A DNA stretch of 42,213 nucleotides from contig CAMNEB010000005.1 of the NCBI GenBank assembly GCA_946536155.1, positions 1 through 42,213 of the forward strand, in the 5' to 3' direction. Under the pieces are notes generated by a model. The model had not been told where the DNA came from, ran no database searches, and was given only the letters and a program-made list of their open reading frames with translations. Made by a program: the position numbers and the translations under genes. Source of the DNA: an uncultured Lachnospiraceae bacterium (GTDB lineage: Bacteria > Bacillota > Clostridia > Lachnospirales > Lachnospiraceae). Shown here piece after piece: positions 40,638 through 42,213 of the stretch (position 1 is the first letter of the stretch; each line of letters starts with the position of its first letter).

Positions 40638-42206
40638 ATGAGCAAAAGACCCGAGTGGCTTGATGCCGCAGTTTTCTATGAGATATACCCTCAGTCCTTT
40701 AAAGATACCGATGGGGACGGTATAGGCAATATAAACGGAATGACGGAGAAGCTTTCCTATATCAGAGAACTGGGCTGTAATGCCATCTGGATCAATCCCT
40801 GCTTTGAATCACCTTTTGGAGATGCGGGATATGATGTGTCCGATTACTGCAGGATCGCTCCCAGATACGGGACAAATGATGATATGGTGCGCCTGTTTGA
40901 GGAGGCTCATAAGCAGGGAATACATATACTTCTGGACCTTGTCCCGGGCCATACCTCATGGGATCACCCATGGTTCAAAGAGAGCATGAAGGCTGCGAGG
41001 AATGAATATACCGACAGATATGTCTGGACGGACAGCGTCTGGGAGGAACCTGAAGGATTCTCCACAATACGCGGACTTTCGGAACGTGACGGCAGCTGCA
41101 TAGTCAATTTCTTTACCCATCAGCCGGCCCTCAATTACGGATTCTACAGACCGGAGAAACCCTGGCAGCAGGCCATGGATGCACCGGGACCGCAGGCGAC
41201 CATAGAAGCTCTCAAGGATATAATGCGGTTCTGGCTCTCAAAGGGCTGTGACGGCTTCAGGGTCGATATGGCCGGATCCCTTGTAAAAAATGATGAGGAT
41301 CAGAAGGGGACCATAGCTCTGTGGCAGAACATACGCGCATTCCTTGATGAGGAATATCCGGAAGCGGCAATGGTCTCTGAGTGGGGTGAACCCGACAAGA
41401 GCCTTGCGGGAGGATTTCATATGGATTTCCTCCTTCATTTCGGTCCTTCGCATTATAACGACCTCTTCAGATGCGAAAAGCCTTTCTTTGCGGGAAACGG
41501 TGATGCATCGGAATTTGTCGCAAAATATATCGAGAATTATGAACGCTCGGAGAGAAAGGGGCTTATCTGCATTCCATCGGGGAATCACGATATGGACAGG
41601 CTGGCTCGTCATATAAAGGGAGATAACAGAAGACTCGCATTCGCATTTCTTCTTTCAATGCCCGGCGCACCTTATATCTATTACGGCGATGAGATCGGCA
41701 TGAACTATGTTGAAGGCCTTGCTTCTGTTGAAGGGGGATACGGAAGGACAGGATCCCGTTCGCCCATGCAGTGGGATACGTCTGAGAATGCAGGCTTTTC
41801 ATCTGCTCCTTCCGATAGACTCTATATCCCTATCGATCCGTCCGAAGATCGTCCCGATGCGGCATCCCAGACTGAGGATGAAGCCTCGCTCCGCAGCGAA
41901 GTGAAGAGACTGATCGCCGTAAGGCAGAGCCATAAGGCCCTGAATAATCTCGGGGATATTGAATTTATCCTGAACGGCGCAAAAGAAAAACCCCTTGCCT
42001 ACACAAGGAGTTTTGACGGTGAAAAAATATTTGTGATCATCAACCCTGCGGATGAAAAATACGAAATGACATCCGCAGAGGGACTTTCCGATATCATTTA
42101 TAAATTCGGTGAGTGCTCCGTAACAGATACGGGCTGCGTCATAGGACCTCACTCGGCTGCATTTATCAGACAGGGGGCTGACCGGGGTTCTGAGGCGTCT
42201 GAGTAA
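40638..42206 (+). CDS. GH13-family alpha-glucosidase/glucohydrolase
   Basis: This 522-residue protein is an alpha-amylase-superfamily TIM barrel. AVFYEIYPQSFKDTDGDGIG is the typical start. GFRVDMA holds the nucleophile aspartate, VSEWGEP the acid/base glutamate and SGNHDMDR the third catalytic aspartate. Region I reads DLVPGHTS instead of the usual DLVxNHTS. There is no signal peptide, so it acts on cytoplasmic alpha-glucosides such as short malto-, isomalto- or trehalose-type sugars; the exact linkage is unreadable. The ATG follows CGGAGG. The stop lies seven bases before the end of the window. Confidence 0.9.
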   Translation: MSKRPEWLDAAVFYEIYPQSFKDTDGDGIGNINGMTEKLSYIRELGCNAIWINPCFESPFGDAGYDVSDYCRIAPRYGTNDDMVRLFEEAHKQGIHILLDLVPGHTSWDHPWFKESMKAARNEYTDRYVWTDSVWEEPEGFSTIRGLSERDGSCIVNFFTHQPALNYGFYRPEKPWQQAMDAPGPQATIEALKDIMRFWLSKGCDGFRVDMAGSLVKNDEDQKGTIALWQNIRAFLDEEYPEAAMVSEWGEPDKSLAGGFHMDFLLHFGPSHYNDLFRCEKPFFAGNGDASEFVAKYIENYERSERKGLICIPSGNHDMDRLARHIKGDNRRLAFAFLLSMPGAPYIYYGDEIGMNYVEGLASVEGGYGRTGSRSPMQWDTSENAGFSSAPSDRLYIPIDPSEDRPDAASQTEDEASLRSEVKRLIAVRQSHKALNNLGDIEFILNGAKEKPLAYTRSFDGEKIFVIINPADEKYEMTSAEGLSDIIYKFGECSVTDTGCVIGPHSAAFIRQGADRGSEASE

Positions 42207-42213
42207 ACTGAGG

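Noticed and set aside
1-42213. CRISPR array, phage, transposase, tRNA or rRNA genes
   Set aside because: No regularly spaced repeats, no tRNA-like cloverleaf, no rRNA segments and no transposase or integrase ORFs were seen.

Overview
The window looks like a chromosomal segment from an anaerobic, low-to-mid GC Firmicute, most likely a plant-fibre-degrading Lachnospiraceae (for example a rumen or gut relative of Butyrivibrio). This is inferred from the T-box in front of pheST, strong AGGAGG ribosome binding sites, the style of the AraC, DegV and CPBP genes, and the pectin-sugar catabolic cluster. No phage, transposase, rRNA, tRNA or CRISPR array was seen.

Layout. (1) 224-4055: a small unknown membrane protein coupled to a CPBP protease, then a LytTR response regulator and a GHKL histidine kinase behind a promoter that carries a 9-bp direct repeat. 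(2) 4107-4937 (minus): a DegV protein. (3) 5052-8950: a strong promoter, an unannotated 37-codon leader ORF, an intrinsic terminator, and two coupled ABC half-exporters. A 9-nt segment inside the leader ORF is identical to the 3' arm of the terminator, so it can pair with the 5' arm instead. This is the architecture of a translation-controlled attenuator and is the most interesting feature here. (4) 9012-12839: promoter, T-box and pheS-pheT. (5) 12855-29054: a locus for rhamnogalacturonan-type pectin fragments. It holds rhaB-rhaA-rhaD, two AraC regulators on the opposite strand, then uxaB-uxaA, a binding-protein sugar ABC transporter, a GH43 enzyme, an (alpha/alpha)6 glycosidase and a GH4 alpha-galacturonidase-like enzyme. 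Imported oligosaccharides would be cut to rhamnose and galacturonate, which feed RhaABD and UxaBA; uxaC and the KDG kinase/aldolase are not in the window. A CcpA-type cre palindrome sits at the divergent uxaB/araC control region. (6) 29057-30683: palindromic intergenic repeats, a small monooxygenase-like protein and an SGNH hydrolase whose 5' end is a recent in-frame 96-bp tandem duplication. (7) 30704-31642 (minus): a zinc-ribbon protein. (8) 31869-32724: a DUF2975 membrane protein with its small XRE regulator, behind TTTAAA-rich palindromes. (9) 32851-39891: OmpR-type regulator, histidine kinase, a MacB/FtsX-type ABC transporter and a membrane-anchored S41 peptidase. (10) 40100-42206: a small membrane protein and a GH13 alpha-glucosidase-like enzyme.

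Several ORF-track starts were shortened to ATG, GTG or TTG codons with a proper ribosome binding site. All functions are read from motifs and context by eye; no database search or folding program was run.
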